A stretch of DNA of 64,000 bases from an uncultured Acetatifactor sp. (GCA_947581865.1 CANPWA010000001.1:124001-188000), one strand, 5' to 3'. Positions 1 through 9,268 are shown, counted from the stretch's first letter. A program made the numbers and translations. Notes: generated by a model not told the origin, from the sequence alone.

Positions 1-221
1 ACACGCTGGCTGGCATTTCTCCTTCCAGATACAATACCGTCTTTTCCTTCCGGGGCTATGTGACGCTGAACAAAAACGGCGCAGAGACCGTCATCTATGG
101 TCCCATTGTGAGCAGGAGTATGGTTTATGTGGCGCAGCAGGCGCTGGATGCGGGAACTTATGCGCAGGGATCGGAGGAAGAGATCTATCTGAAGGAAATT
201 CTGGAGGATGCCGGAAAGTGA
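1..221 (+). CDS. C-terminal end of a surface/extracellular protein (5' truncated)
   Basis: The frame is open from base 3 and ends with TGA at 219-221, giving about 72 residues of a longer protein whose start lies outside the window. The visible tail has alternating polar and hydrophobic strands (FRGYVTLNKNGAETVIYG), the look of a beta-sandwich domain at the end of a clostridial cell-surface protein, followed by a helical, acidic terminus. No membrane segment or LPXTG signal is visible. The stop overlaps the GTG start of the next gene in a GTGA arrangement, so the two are probably translationally coupled. Family not identified; the domain type is inferred from strand pattern only. Confidence 0.6.
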   Translation, partial: TLAGISPSRYNTVFSFRGYVTLNKNGAETVIYGPIVSRSMVYVAQQALDAGTYAQGSEEEIYLKEILEDAGK

Positions 222-1876
222 AAAAGACAGAGACAGAAAGCATCCCGGAATCCATAGGCGGTTTTCTCGCCTGGGTTCTGCGGGTGTTCACCAGTATCAG
301 TATTCTATTGATTTTTGCGGTCATGCCCTTCTACTTTCAGGAGGGCTTTACCCATATCGGCTCGGATAAATCCTATTTCTACCGCACTGCAGCGTCGAAG
401 ATGGGGAAGCTCATCCTGCCGGTTTTTGCACTCTGGCTTATCTTTTATGTGATCGATCTGATTTTCAAGAAGGAAAGAGGAAGTTTTCGCAGTCTGCCGG
501 GGAAGTTTCGCCTGACAGACTGGTGTGCTCTCTGCTATGGGATCAGCGCGATCCTTTCCTATATCGGTACTTCCTATCGGGAGACCGCTCTCTGGGGCAC
601 AAAGGGATGGTATATGGGGCTCATTCCCCAGCTGACCCTGGTGGCAGTCTATTTTCTCGTCTCCCGGTTTCAGTTTGAGACCATGGCAAAATACCTGTTT
701 TTACTCTGCATGCCCGTGTCCGCGGCGGTTTTTTTGCTGGCGCTTTTAAACCGCTTCGATCTCTGGCCGATCCCCATGGAAAATTCCGGGCTGCCCATGT
801 TTATTTCCACGATCGGTAACATCAACTGGTTCTGCGGGTATGCCGTCACAGTAGGATTTGTGGGTGTGGGGATACTATGGCTCGGCAGAGATGTGCCCCG
901 ATGGTGTATGTGGCTGTCAGGCATCTATGTTCTGCTCTTTTTCGCGACGATGATCACCCAGGGAAGTGACAGTGGGATCTTTGCCCTTGTTGTCGTTTTT
1001 GCGGCAATGTTTTTCTGTTCTGCCAGAGACGGGGATGAGCTGCTTTTGAGACGTTTCTGGCTGTCCGTGCTTCTGCTGGCACTGGCAGGCATGGTCGTAG
1101 GGGGGATACGGCTCCTCTTTCCGGAGCGGATCAACCTCACCACCTCCCTGGGCGATCTTCTGAGTTACAGCCCCCTGCCGTTTTTGATCGCCCTGCCCGC
1201 AGGGATGGGGATCTGGCTTGGTAAAAATAAAAAACGGTACATACAATGGATGCGGGGTATGGCGAAGGCGCTCTGCGCCGGGATTCCCCTTATACTCATT
1301 CTTTTTGTCTCCATGATCGCGCTGAATACCCTGCGTCCGGGCAGTCTGGGAGCGCTCTCCGGGCAGGCGGTCTTTACCTTTGACAACAAATGGGGCAGCA
1401 GCCGGGGGGCATCCTGGAGCCTGGGGTTAAAGTGTTTTATGGAGCAGGATGCGCTCCACAAGCTGACGGGAGCGGGACCGGATTGTATGGCGGATTTTCT
1501 CTATAATGTGGGAGAGGATGGCGGAGGCGCCAGCCGGGAACTCACGGCGTGGGCAAAGGAGGCATTTAAAAACAAGCGTCTCACCAACGCCCACAATGAA
1601 TTTATCACGGTTCTGGTGAACATGGGGATTTTGGGGCTGGTCAGCTATGCCGGGATGTTGTTGAGCGCTGTGGTGAGATTTCTGCGGGAAAGAAAGGAAA
1701 ATGTTCTGGCGGCGGTGTGCGGTCTTGGCGTGCTTGCCTATATCGCAAATAACATTTGGAGTTTTCAGCAGTCCATGAGCCTGGCAAGCATCGGTGTGAT
1801 CCTGGGGATGGGGGAATGGTTCTGGAGGAGACGGAAACTCCGTCAGCCAGAGCGGAGCCGGGGCGGCGGCACCTAA
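218..1876 (+). CDS. O-antigen ligase/Wzy-type polymerase, multi-pass membrane protein
   Basis: The 552-residue protein has about twelve hydrophobic segments and, near residues 460-500, the signature NAHNEFITVLVNMGILGLV, typical of the Wzy_C/O-antigen ligase family, where the conserved His lies in a large extracytoplasmic loop before two closing membrane helices. Members polymerise lipid-linked repeat units or transfer finished glycans to an acceptor on the outer face of the membrane. The GTG start overlaps the stop of the preceding surface-protein gene, and a second protein of the same family follows 109 bases later. Polymerase, O-oligosaccharyltransferase and cell-wall ligase cannot be told apart from sequence. 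Confidence 0.85.
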   Translation: MKKTETESIPESIGGFLAWVLRVFTSISILLIFAVMPFYFQEGFTHIGSDKSYFYRTAASKMGKLILPVFALWLIFYVIDLIFKKERGSFRSLPGKFRLTDWCALCYGISAILSYIGTSYRETALWGTKGWYMGLIPQLTLVAVYFLVSRFQFETMAKYLFLLCMPVSAAVFLLALLNRFDLWPIPMENSGLPMFISTIGNINWFCGYAVTVGFVGVGILWLGRDVPRWCMWLSGIYVLLFFATMITQGSDSGIFALVVVFAAMFFCSARDGDELLLRRFWLSVLLLALAGMVVGGIRLLFPERINLTTSLGDLLSYSPLPFLIALPAGMGIWLGKNKKRYIQWMRGMAKALCAGIPLILILFVSMIALNTLRPGSLGALSGQAVFTFDNKWGSSRGASWSLGLKCFMEQDALHKLTGAGPDCMADFLYNVGEDGGGASRELTAWAKEAFKNKRLTNAHNEFITVLVNMGILGLVSYAGMLLSAVVRFLRERKENVLAAVCGLGVLAYIANNIWSFQQSMSLASIGVILGMGEWFWRRRKLRQPERSRGGGT

Positions 1877-1882
1877 ATTGAT

Positions 1883-1911
1883 TTGCTATTTATAGCCGGA
1901 GATGGTATAAT
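1883..1911 (+). promoter_or_regulatory. SigA-type promoter for the second ligase gene and bacillosamine module
   Basis: TTGCTA at 1883-1888 and TATAAT at 1906-1911 are separated by 17 bases. A TG dinucleotide one base before the -10 box makes it an extended -10. It lies in the 109-base gap before the gene starting at 1986 and would drive the run of closely spaced genes to about 8 kb or beyond. Confidence 0.7.
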
Positions 1912-1985
1912 ATACCTTATTCAAGGCAGGGAACGGCAAAACGGACAATCCCCGCCTGTTCAGCGTTGAAAGTCGGGAGACCGGT

Positions 1986-3617
1986 ATGTGGGCAAATCTC
2001 AAAATCAATAAAAAGAGAATACTCTACACGATCTGCTTCTTTGTCTTTTGTCTGATCGACCAGCGGATCAAGACGGTCAGCGGTCTGGACGGCTGGGGGG
2101 AAAGCTTCCGGGATCTGACAGGCGTGGTCATGGCGGTCCTGATCCTGTCCCATTACACTTTGGACGATTTCAGAAGACACAGGCTGCCGATCCTGGTATG
2201 GAGCCTGATCTGTGCCATAGGAGGAACCATGTATCTGATCTGGGGGCAGAGTCAGGCGTGGTTTTTGAATGACCGGGTAGTGATCGTGGCAGGGGTTTAC
2301 CTTTTCGGGATCGTACTGATCTATACCTTTTGCGGGATCGTATTGGAGCGCAGAATCCCTTCTCTGCGCAGAGGGTTTGCCGCGCTGTGGCTGTTGATGA
2401 TGGTCTGCATGGCGTTCTCACGCAGCGAATACCTTTGGCCGTCGCTGTATCTGGTCATTTTCGGCTGTTTCTATCTGACAGATTATACGTCCGGGGAAAG
2501 AGAAGATTTGTTTCAGGGAATGCTTGACGGCATCCTCCTGAGTTTCTTTTTGATGCAGGGCTGGTGCTTTGTCTTTCGACCCTATGACGCGGTGCGCTAT
2601 GTGGGTGTGTACAACAACTGCAATATGAATGCGCTGTATTATCTGGTGGTCCTGGCGGCAGTGTTTGCCAGGCTGGTGTATGTGTACCGCATTGACGGCA
2701 GCAGATGGATCAGGATTTATTACTGGCTGGGCGCCGGAACGGTGCTTGGTTTTTTGTTTATGACGATCAGCCGCACCGGCTGGCTGACGGCGGCGGTGCT
2801 CGCTTTTGTGACGCTGCTGTTTTTGTGGTCCCTTAAGAAAAACAGGAACTTTTTTGCGGATTTCTTCCGAAATGCCCTGAAGGTCACGCTTTGTTTTCTT
2901 GTGGCTTTTCCGTTGGTGTTTTGTGCCGTCCGCTATCTTCCCCCGCTGTTCCACCATCCGGTGTGGTTCTGGGGAGAATGGAATGAAAAAAAGGTGCATT
3001 CCTGGGACAAATGGGATTCGGAGAAATTTGTGGATATCGATGAACTTCTTCGCGCCGCCAACGGGAGGCTGGAGAAGGTGCTGGAAGCCGCTTTTGGAAA
3101 AACAGAGGCGGAAGCGGGGGAAAAGGTCAGATCGTCAGCGCCTGTGGGCAATGTGGGATCGGAAATCAGTGAACTGCAGCGGCAGTTATATGACGAGGCG
3201 TATGCGGCGGGATTTGCGATCGACCCGGCGGACAGGGATAACGCGATTCTGGTCAGGACAAGCATATACCGCTATTATATTCATCTTTTGAATTGGAGCG
3301 GGCATCCCGGTTCCGAACAGGGGTTTCAGATGCTCCCCGGCCGTCGGATCGGTCATGCCCATAATCTGTATATTCAGTGGGGCGTGGATTTCGGAATCCC
3401 GGCGATGCTTTTGTTTGCCATATTGATCGTATGGTCTGTTATAAGATTTGGGAAGGATTTTCGCGCGGGAAAGCAGGAACGGCCGGCGGGAGTTCTTCTT
3501 TTGTTGCTTGTGCCTGCAGTGTTCGGGCTTCTGGAATATTGCTGGGGGACGGGAAGTCTGACGATCACGCTTTTGTTTGTGGCGTGGAGAGGAATGGTTC
3601 GGGATGAAGCAGAATAA
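1986..3617 (+). CDS. Second O-antigen ligase/Wzy-type membrane protein
   Basis: The 543-residue protein has around twelve membrane segments and the family signature IGHAHNLYIQWGVDFGIPAM close to the C-terminus (about residues 458-478). Between membrane segments it carries an unusually long soluble loop, roughly residues 330-450, rich in Glu, Lys and Trp (WNEKKVHSWDKWDSEKF), which precedes the conserved His motif and would face outward. The start is ATG after a GGGAG ribosome site. It follows a distinct promoter and overlaps the next gene by 14 bases. Two adjacent proteins of this family suggest either two linkage types or a polymerase plus a transferase. Confidence 0.85.
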   Translation: MWANLKINKKRILYTICFFVFCLIDQRIKTVSGLDGWGESFRDLTGVVMAVLILSHYTLDDFRRHRLPILVWSLICAIGGTMYLIWGQSQAWFLNDRVVIVAGVYLFGIVLIYTFCGIVLERRIPSLRRGFAALWLLMMVCMAFSRSEYLWPSLYLVIFGCFYLTDYTSGEREDLFQGMLDGILLSFFLMQGWCFVFRPYDAVRYVGVYNNCNMNALYYLVVLAAVFARLVYVYRIDGSRWIRIYYWLGAGTVLGFLFMTISRTGWLTAAVLAFVTLLFLWSLKKNRNFFADFFRNALKVTLCFLVAFPLVFCAVRYLPPLFHHPVWFWGEWNEKKVHSWDKWDSEKFVDIDELLRAANGRLEKVLEAAFGKTEAEAGEKVRSSAPVGNVGSEISELQRQLYDEAYAAGFAIDPADRDNAILVRTSIYRYYIHLLNWSGHPGSEQGFQMLPGRRIGHAHNLYIQWGVDFGIPAMLLFAILIVWSVIRFGKDFRAGKQERPAGVLLLLLVPAVFGLLEYCWGTGSLTITLLFVAWRGMVRDEAE

Positions 3618-5469
3618 TACAACACTGAAAATTCCATTCAATCGCACTCTTGCCCTGGTGTGCATGGATATCATGGCGATCATGGCATCCTCCTTTGCCG
3701 CCCTGTATATTCGTTATGAGTTCAGCTTCCGGGCGATCCAGCCCAGGTTCATGCACAATTATGAGAGGGTGCTTCCGTTTAATATTTGTTTTACGCTGAT
3801 GCTGTTTGTGCTGTTTAAGCTCTACAGAAGTGTCTGGCGGTATGCCGGCGCAACGGAGCTGATGAATATTGTGTATGCCACCACAGGCGCCGCGCTTGCA
3901 CAACTTGTCTTCTGCAGCGCAACAGGCTGGGACATGCCCCGCAGTTATTATTTTATATACTGGATACTGCTTTTTGGTTCTATATCCGTCATCCGGTTCA
4001 GTTATCGGATATTAAAGACGATCCGCTCAAAATACAGAGAAAATACGGGGGCTTCCTCCAAGACCAGAGTGATGGTGATCGGTGCAGGGGCGGCGGCAAA
4101 TGCTCTCCTGAAAGAGATCGAGGGCAGCCAGTATCTGAATCTGCAGGTGAAATGTATCATTGACGATAATCCCGGATGTCATGGGAAACTTATGCGCGGG
4201 GTGCCCATCGTGGGCAGCCGGGACAGGATCGCGGACGCAGTGGGACAATATGGGATTGATGAGATCATCTTCGCCATTCCCTCTGCCGGCACGAAGGTCA
4301 GGAAGGAGATTCTGGACATCTGTAAGGAGACGGGATGCAAGCTGAGGGCGCTTCCCGGAGTATATCAGCTGATCAACGGCGATGTGTCCGTCTCCGAATT
4401 GAAGGAAGTGGAAATTGAAGATTTATTGGGCAGGGAGCCCATTCGGATCAACACGCTGGAGGTGTTGGATTATGTGCGGGGCAAAACGGTGCTGGTCACC
4501 GGGGCAGGGGGCTCCATCGGCAGTGAGCTGTGCAGACAGATTGCCGCCCACCATCCCAAAAGACTGATACTGCTCGACATCTATGAAAACGGCGTCTATG
4601 AGATCCAGCAGGAACTGCTCCGGAAATACTCTGAGCTCGATCTGACGGTACTCATAGCCTCTGTGCGCAGCGAGAGCCGCATAGATGCCGTGTTTGCGCA
4701 GTACAGACCGGAAGTTATCTACCATGCGGCGGCGCATAAGCATGTGCCCCTCATGGAGGAGAGCCCCAACGAGGCAGTCAAGAACAATGTGTTTGGGACC
4801 TATAAGACTGCCCGGGCAGCGGACCGGTACGGCGCGGAGAAATTTGTCCTGATCTCCACGGACAAGGCGGTGAATCCCACCAATGTCATGGGGGCTACCA
4901 AACGCATCTGCGAGATGGTCATTCAGATGATGAACAGACGCTCCGCCGTCAATTTTGTCGCTGTGCGTTTCGGAAACGTGCTGGGCAGCAACGGAAGCGT
5001 CATCCCGCTGTTCAAGAAGCAGATCGCAGAGGGAGGTCCCGTCACGGTGACCCATCCGGACATTATCCGTTATTTCATGACCATTCCGGAGGCAGTGTCT
5101 CTGGTGCTGCAGGCGGGCGCCTACGCAAAGGGCGGCGAAATATTTGTGCTGGATATGGGGGAACCTATGAAAATCCTCGATCTGGCAAAGAATATGATCA
5201 AGCTGTCCGGGTATCGGGTGGACGAGGATATTGAAATCCGCTTTACCGGTTTACGTCCCGGAGAGAAAATGTACGAAGAACTCCTCATGGGCGAGGAGGG
5301 GCTGAAGCAGACGGCAAACAAGAGCATTTTTATCGGCAGACCCATTGAGTTTGACGAGAAGATCTTTGAGAGACAGTTGGAGGAGCTGGAGGATGCCGCC
5401 GAGTCGGAATCTCCGGATATCCGCGGGATGATCAAAGAAATCGTACCCACCTACCGGTGGAGTGAATAA
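3604..5469 (+). CDS. pglF: UDP-GlcNAc 4,6-dehydratase, membrane-anchored PglF/CapD type
   Basis: The 621-residue protein begins with four hydrophobic helices (about 15-135), then a nucleotide-binding domain and a C-terminal extended SDR domain with the NAD motif GAGGSIGS at 300-307. The catalytic segment DKAVNPTNVMGATK (420-433) has Met in place of the usual Tyr, as in PglF/WbpM/CapD long-form dehydratases, which convert UDP-GlcNAc to the 4-keto-6-deoxy sugar with retention at C5. ATG at 3604 is chosen because GGAGAGGA lies about ten bases upstream. The aminotransferase, phosphoglycosyl transferase and acetyltransferase that follow in order make a bacillosamine role the best reading. Confidence 0.9.
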   Translation: MKQNNTTLKIPFNRTLALVCMDIMAIMASSFAALYIRYEFSFRAIQPRFMHNYERVLPFNICFTLMLFVLFKLYRSVWRYAGATELMNIVYATTGAALAQLVFCSATGWDMPRSYYFIYWILLFGSISVIRFSYRILKTIRSKYRENTGASSKTRVMVIGAGAAANALLKEIEGSQYLNLQVKCIIDDNPGCHGKLMRGVPIVGSRDRIADAVGQYGIDEIIFAIPSAGTKVRKEILDICKETGCKLRALPGVYQLINGDVSVSELKEVEIEDLLGREPIRINTLEVLDYVRGKTVLVTGAGGSIGSELCRQIAAHHPKRLILLDIYENGVYEIQQELLRKYSELDLTVLIASVRSESRIDAVFAQYRPEVIYHAAAHKHVPLMEESPNEAVKNNVFGTYKTARAADRYGAEKFVLISTDKAVNPTNVMGATKRICEMVIQMMNRRSAVNFVAVRFGNVLGSNGSVIPLFKKQIAEGGPVTVTHPDIIRYFMTIPEAVSLVLQAGAYAKGGEIFVLDMGEPMKILDLAKNMIKLSGYRVDEDIEIRFTGLRPGEKMYEELLMGEEGLKQTANKSIFIGRPIEFDEKIFERQLEELEDAAESESPDIRGMIKEIVPTYRWSE

Positions 5470-5497
5470 GTGACCGGCGAAAGGGAGTGAGCGGAAA

Positions 5498-6802
5498 ATG
5501 TTTGTGTCAGGGCAGGATTTTAAGGCATTTGAAAAGAAAGTATGGCTGTCTTCCCCCACCATGCACGGGGAGGAACTGGAGTATATGACCGAAGCGTATG
5601 AGACCAACTGGATGTCCACCGTCGGAAAAAACATAAATGAAGTGGAGCGGCTTACCTGTGAGGCTGTGGGATGCGGATATGCGGTGGCTCTGTCCTCCGG
5701 GACGGCCGCCCTTCATCTTGCGTTAAAGATCGCGGGAATTGAGGCTTACGGTATGCCGGCGGCAGGGCACGGAGCGCTGGAGGGACAAAGAGTGTTCTGC
5801 TCCGATATGACCTTTGACGCAACGGTCAATCCCGTGGTGTATGAAGGAGGGATCCCTGTCTTTATCGACACGGAAACGGACACCTGGAATATGGATCCGC
5901 AGGCACTGGAAAAGGCATTTGAGATTTACCCGGAGGTAAGGATCGTCGTCCTCGCCCATCTCTACGGTACCCCCGCGAAGCTGGAGAAACTTCTCTCAGT
6001 CTGTAAGCGGTACGGGGCGGTGCTGGTGGAGGATGCGGCGGAATCCCTGGGAGCCTCCTACAAGGGGGCACAGACAGGTTCCTTTGGCAGATATAATATC
6101 ATCAGCTTCAACGGAAACAAGATCATAACCGGAAGCGCCGGAGGCTGCTTTCTGACCGATGACCCTGCGGCGGCGGATAAGGTGAGAAAGTGGTCTACCC
6201 AGAGCCGGGAGAATGCGCCCTGGTATCAGCATGAAGAAATCGGGTACAACTATCGTATGAGCAATGTCATCGCGGGCGTGATCCGGGGGCAGTATCCCCA
6301 TCTGAAGGAGCATATCGCGCAGAAAAAAGCCATTTATGAGAGGTATCAGCAGGGATTCCGGGAACTGCCCGTCACAATGAATCCCTATGACGCGCACAAC
6401 AGCGAACCGAATTACTGGCTCTCCTGTATTTTGATCGACGGGAAAGCCATGTGCAGGCAGGTGCGCGGAGAGCGGGATGTCTGCTATGTCCCCGAAAAAG
6501 GCAAAAGCTGCCCGACGGAGATTTTGGAGACGCTGGCGGCAGTCAACGCGGAGGGACGCCCCGTTTGGAAACCCATGCATATGCAGCCCCTCTACCGCAT
6601 GAACGGATTTGTCACAAGGGAAGGAAACGGCCGGGCAGTGACCAATGCCTATATCGCGGGAGGAGCCGTGGGCGCTGACGGAAGACCGCTGGACGTGGGA
6701 GCGGATCTTTTTGCAAGAGGGCTGTGCCTTCCGTCAGACAATAAGATGACAGTGGAGGAGCAGGAAAAGATCATTGCTGTGATCAGAGCATGTTTTGAAT
6801 GA
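5498..6802 (+). CDS. pglE: UDP-4-keto-sugar aminotransferase, PglE-like (DegT/DnrJ/EryC1)
   Basis: The 434-residue PLP enzyme of the DegT/DnrJ/EryC1/StrS family has the substrate/PLP loop SSGTAALHLALK near the N-terminus, the Asp-containing VEDAAESLGA motif, and the Schiff-base lysine at K208 in SFNGNKIITG. In the PglE reaction, L-glutamate donates the amino group to the C4 ketone made by the preceding dehydratase. It is slightly longer than typical family members; an insertion around residues 310-350 (the stretch CRQVRGERDVCYVPEKGKSC) is cysteine-rich and unlike the canonical proteins. It ends 14 bases before the next likely start. Confidence 0.87.
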   Translation: MFVSGQDFKAFEKKVWLSSPTMHGEELEYMTEAYETNWMSTVGKNINEVERLTCEAVGCGYAVALSSGTAALHLALKIAGIEAYGMPAAGHGALEGQRVFCSDMTFDATVNPVVYEGGIPVFIDTETDTWNMDPQALEKAFEIYPEVRIVVLAHLYGTPAKLEKLLSVCKRYGAVLVEDAAESLGASYKGAQTGSFGRYNIISFNGNKIITGSAGGCFLTDDPAAADKVRKWSTQSRENAPWYQHEEIGYNYRMSNVIAGVIRGQYPHLKEHIAQKKAIYERYQQGFRELPVTMNPYDAHNSEPNYWLSCILIDGKAMCRQVRGERDVCYVPEKGKSCPTEILETLAAVNAEGRPVWKPMHMQPLYRMNGFVTREGNGRAVTNAYIAGGAVGADGRPLDVGADLFARGLCLPSDNKMTVEEQEKIIAVIRACFE

Positions 6803-6816
6803 TCCCGGAGCCGAAG

Positions 6817-7449
6817 ATGGAAAAACACAGACCTTATGGACCATACGAAAAATATTTCAAACGCCCCCTGGATCTGCTCTGCGGAGTGCTGGCGGTAGCC
6901 GTATTCTGGTGGCTGTATCTCATCATTGCGATCCTGGTGAGGGTGAAGCTCGGTTCGCCGGTGCTTTTCATGCAGGAAAGACCGGGCAGAAATGAGAAAA
7001 TATTTAAGTTATATAAATTCAGGACAATGACGGATGAGAGAGATGCAGACGGGAAACTTCTGCCGGACGAGGCGCGGCTCACAAAATTTGGGAAACTTTT
7101 GAGAGCCACATCCTTGGACGAGCTGCCGGAAGCGTTTAACATCATCAAGGGAGATATGAGTGTCATAGGGCCGAGACCCCTTCTGGTCCGATATCTGCCC
7201 AGATACAATGAAGAACAGCGCCACCGCCATGATGTCAGACCCGGCTTGTCGGGATATGCCCAGGTAAACGGCCGCAATACGCTTTCCTGGCAGGACAGAT
7301 TCCGATTGGATGTGGAATATGTCAATAAGATCACTTTCCGGGGCGATGTAAAAATTTTGTTTCAGACAGTGATAAAGGCTTTTGTGAAGCGTGAGGGCAT
7401 TTCATCGGAGACGTCGGCGACAATGGAAGAATTTATGGGGAATGAATAA
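6817..7449 (+). CDS. pglC: Undecaprenyl-phosphate phosphoglycosyl-1-phosphate transferase, PglC-like
   Basis: The 210-residue small-form monotopic phosphoglycosyl transferase has one re-entrant hydrophobic segment (about 18-42) followed by the QERPGRNEKIFKLYKFRTM region and the catalytic Asp-Glu pair in TSLDELPEAFN (D101-E102). It keeps the GDMSVIGPRPLL and RPGLSGYAQVNGRN blocks and resembles Campylobacter PglC closely along its length. It would transfer phospho-diacetylbacillosamine (or a related sugar) to undecaprenyl phosphate at the inner membrane face, starting the glycan. ATG 6817 has GGAG six bases upstream; an in-frame ATG at 6799 overlapping the previous stop is possible but lacks a ribosome site. 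Confidence 0.9.
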   Translation: MEKHRPYGPYEKYFKRPLDLLCGVLAVAVFWWLYLIIAILVRVKLGSPVLFMQERPGRNEKIFKLYKFRTMTDERDADGKLLPDEARLTKFGKLLRATSLDELPEAFNIIKGDMSVIGPRPLLVRYLPRYNEEQRHRHDVRPGLSGYAQVNGRNTLSWQDRFRLDVEYVNKITFRGDVKILFQTVIKAFVKREGISSETSATMEEFMGNE

Positions 7450-8067
7450 ATGAAAAACTTAGTGATCATAGGCGCCAGCGGGCATGGAAAGGTCATCGGC
7501 GATATTGCCGTCAGGAACGGATATGAGGAGATCGTTTTCCTTGATGATAATGAATCGCTCAGCGAGTGCGCCGGTTTTTTGGTGGCTGGCAGAGGGGACG
7601 ATTTCATCCGTTATCCGGATCGGGATTTTGTTGTGGCCATCGGCAATGCCTCTGTGAGACAATTCTATCAGGAAAAATTAGAGGCGCAGAATTACAGAGT
7701 GGTCACTCTGATCCATCCCCAGGCGGTCATTGGCAGGCGCGTGGAGATTTCCCCGGGTACAGTGGTCATGGCAGGGGCAGTCATCAATTCGGATGCCCGG
7801 ATAGGAAAAGGATGTATCGTCAATACCTGTTCTTCCATCGATCATGACTGCCTCATAGGAGATTATGTGCATGTTTCGGTGGGCGCCCATGTGGCAGGGG
7901 GCGTGAGCATAAAAGACAGGACATGGATCGGGGCGGGAGCCGTGGTCAGCAATGGGGTTGCAATCTGTGACGATTGTATGATCGGCGCGGGAGCCGTGGT
8001 GGTCCGTGATATATCGGTGCAGGGCACCTATGTGGGAGTGCCTGCGAAAAGGAACGGGCATGAATAG
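7450..8067 (+). CDS. pglD: UDP-4-amino-sugar N-acetyltransferase, PglD/NeuD-like
   Basis: The 205-residue protein has an N-terminal Rossmann-like domain (NLVIIGASGHGKVIGDIA) and a C-terminal left-handed beta-helix made of hexapeptide repeats from about residue 85 onward. The catalytic His of the PglD family is visible as H132 in CSSIDHDC. The reaction is acetyl-CoA dependent N-acetylation at C4, completing UDP-N,N'-diacetylbacillosamine. The ATG follows the previous stop with no gap. With its three upstream neighbours it makes a complete four-gene bacillosamine priming set. Confidence 0.88.
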   Translation: MKNLVIIGASGHGKVIGDIAVRNGYEEIVFLDDNESLSECAGFLVAGRGDDFIRYPDRDFVVAIGNASVRQFYQEKLEAQNYRVVTLIHPQAVIGRRVEISPGTVVMAGAVINSDARIGKGCIVNTCSSIDHDCLIGDYVHVSVGAHVAGGVSIKDRTWIGAGAVVSNGVAICDDCMIGAGAVVVRDISVQGTYVGVPAKRNGHE

Positions 8068-8085
8068 TGTGACGGGGAGAGGAAA

Positions 8086-9246
8086 ATGGTTTTGGCGGCA
8101 GTGATATTCTGGATATTTGCTTTTATTATCGTGTGGGCTATGGCAGGCTATCAGACTGCCCTGAAAATCCTTGCAAAAATGTTTGGAAAGAATCGCCCCG
8201 CGAAGGATTACTATGATCTGCCCACGGTGACGGTGATGATCGTCGCCCATAACGAAGAAAAGGTGATCCGCGCCAAGCTGGAGAATGTGATCGACAATGA
8301 TTATCCGGCAGATAAGATTGATTATATCGTGGCGTCGGACTTCAGCACGGATGCCACGGAGGAAATCGTAAAAAGCTTTATGGACAGCCATCCGGAACTC
8401 AGCATACGGCTGCACAGAGCTGTGGAGCATAAGGGTAAGACCAATGCCCAGAATGAGGCTCAGAAGCTTGCCCGGGGAGAAATTCTGGTCATGACGGATG
8501 CCAATGCCATGTTTGAGCGCAATGCCATTACGGAGCTTGCCGCCTGCTTTCGTTCTCCCGACATCGCCTATGTCACCGGCAGACTCACCTATCGGAATAC
8601 GGACAATGAGGTGGCAGGTGCGGAAGCCGTATACTGGGAGGGAGATTTAAACCAAAGGGAGGCGGAGAGCGACATTTGGACGATCACTGCGGGAAACGGC
8701 GCTATCTATGCCTGCCGGAATGAGCTGTATGTGGATTTTGAACCGATCAAATGCCATGATTCCCAAATGCCGCGCTATTATGGCTTAAAGGGCTACAGAG
8801 CCGTTTACAATCCTGAAGCGGTGGCGTATGAAAAGGCGGGCGAAGTGATAGAGGATGAATTTAAAAGGAAGATCCGCATGAACAGGGGGATCTTGCAGAC
8901 TCTGGCAGAATCTCTGCCCTGTTTGAACTGCTTCCGGCACGGATGGTTTTCCTTTTTTTATTTCGGGCACAGAACCTGCAGAAATCTGTTGTGGTTTTCC
9001 CATGCGGCAGTCTATATCAGTTCCCTGTTCCTGACGATGAAATCCGTTTTTTTCCGTTTTGTGTTCATCGGACAGACCCTGTTTTATCTGCTGGCATTGT
9101 TGGCGCTTCGGACGAAAACAAAAAATAAACTGTTGAAGATGATGGGATATTATACCATGACCGTCGCGGCCCAGTGGGTGGGGGTATACAACTGTCTCAC
9201 CGGCAGATCAAAGGCGGTCTGGGACAAGGCGGAGACGACAAGATAG
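8086..9246 (+). CDS. GT2 family glycosyltransferase with flanking membrane helices
   Basis: The 386-residue protein has an N-terminal membrane helix (about 1-22), a GT-A catalytic domain starting TVTVMIVAHNEEKVI, a donor-site segment VASDFSTDATEE and a metal-site region MTDANAM, then two to three C-terminal helices (about 305-365). The topology resembles processive or hyaluronan-synthase-like GT2 proteins, but the QxxRW motif is replaced by KIRMNRGILQ. It probably acts at the cytoplasmic membrane face on the lipid-linked intermediate made by the PglC-like enzyme. ATG follows GGGGAGAGG. Donor and linkage unknown. Confidence 0.8.
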   Translation: MVLAAVIFWIFAFIIVWAMAGYQTALKILAKMFGKNRPAKDYYDLPTVTVMIVAHNEEKVIRAKLENVIDNDYPADKIDYIVASDFSTDATEEIVKSFMDSHPELSIRLHRAVEHKGKTNAQNEAQKLARGEILVMTDANAMFERNAITELAACFRSPDIAYVTGRLTYRNTDNEVAGAEAVYWEGDLNQREAESDIWTITAGNGAIYACRNELYVDFEPIKCHDSQMPRYYGLKGYRAVYNPEAVAYEKAGEVIEDEFKRKIRMNRGILQTLAESLPCLNCFRHGWFSFFYFGHRTCRNLLWFSHAAVYISSLFLTMKSVFFRFVFIGQTLFYLLALLALRTKTKNKLLKMMGYYTMTVAAQWVGVYNCLTGRSKAVWDKAETTR

Positions 9247-9268
9247 AAGAATCCGGGGAGTGGATGAT

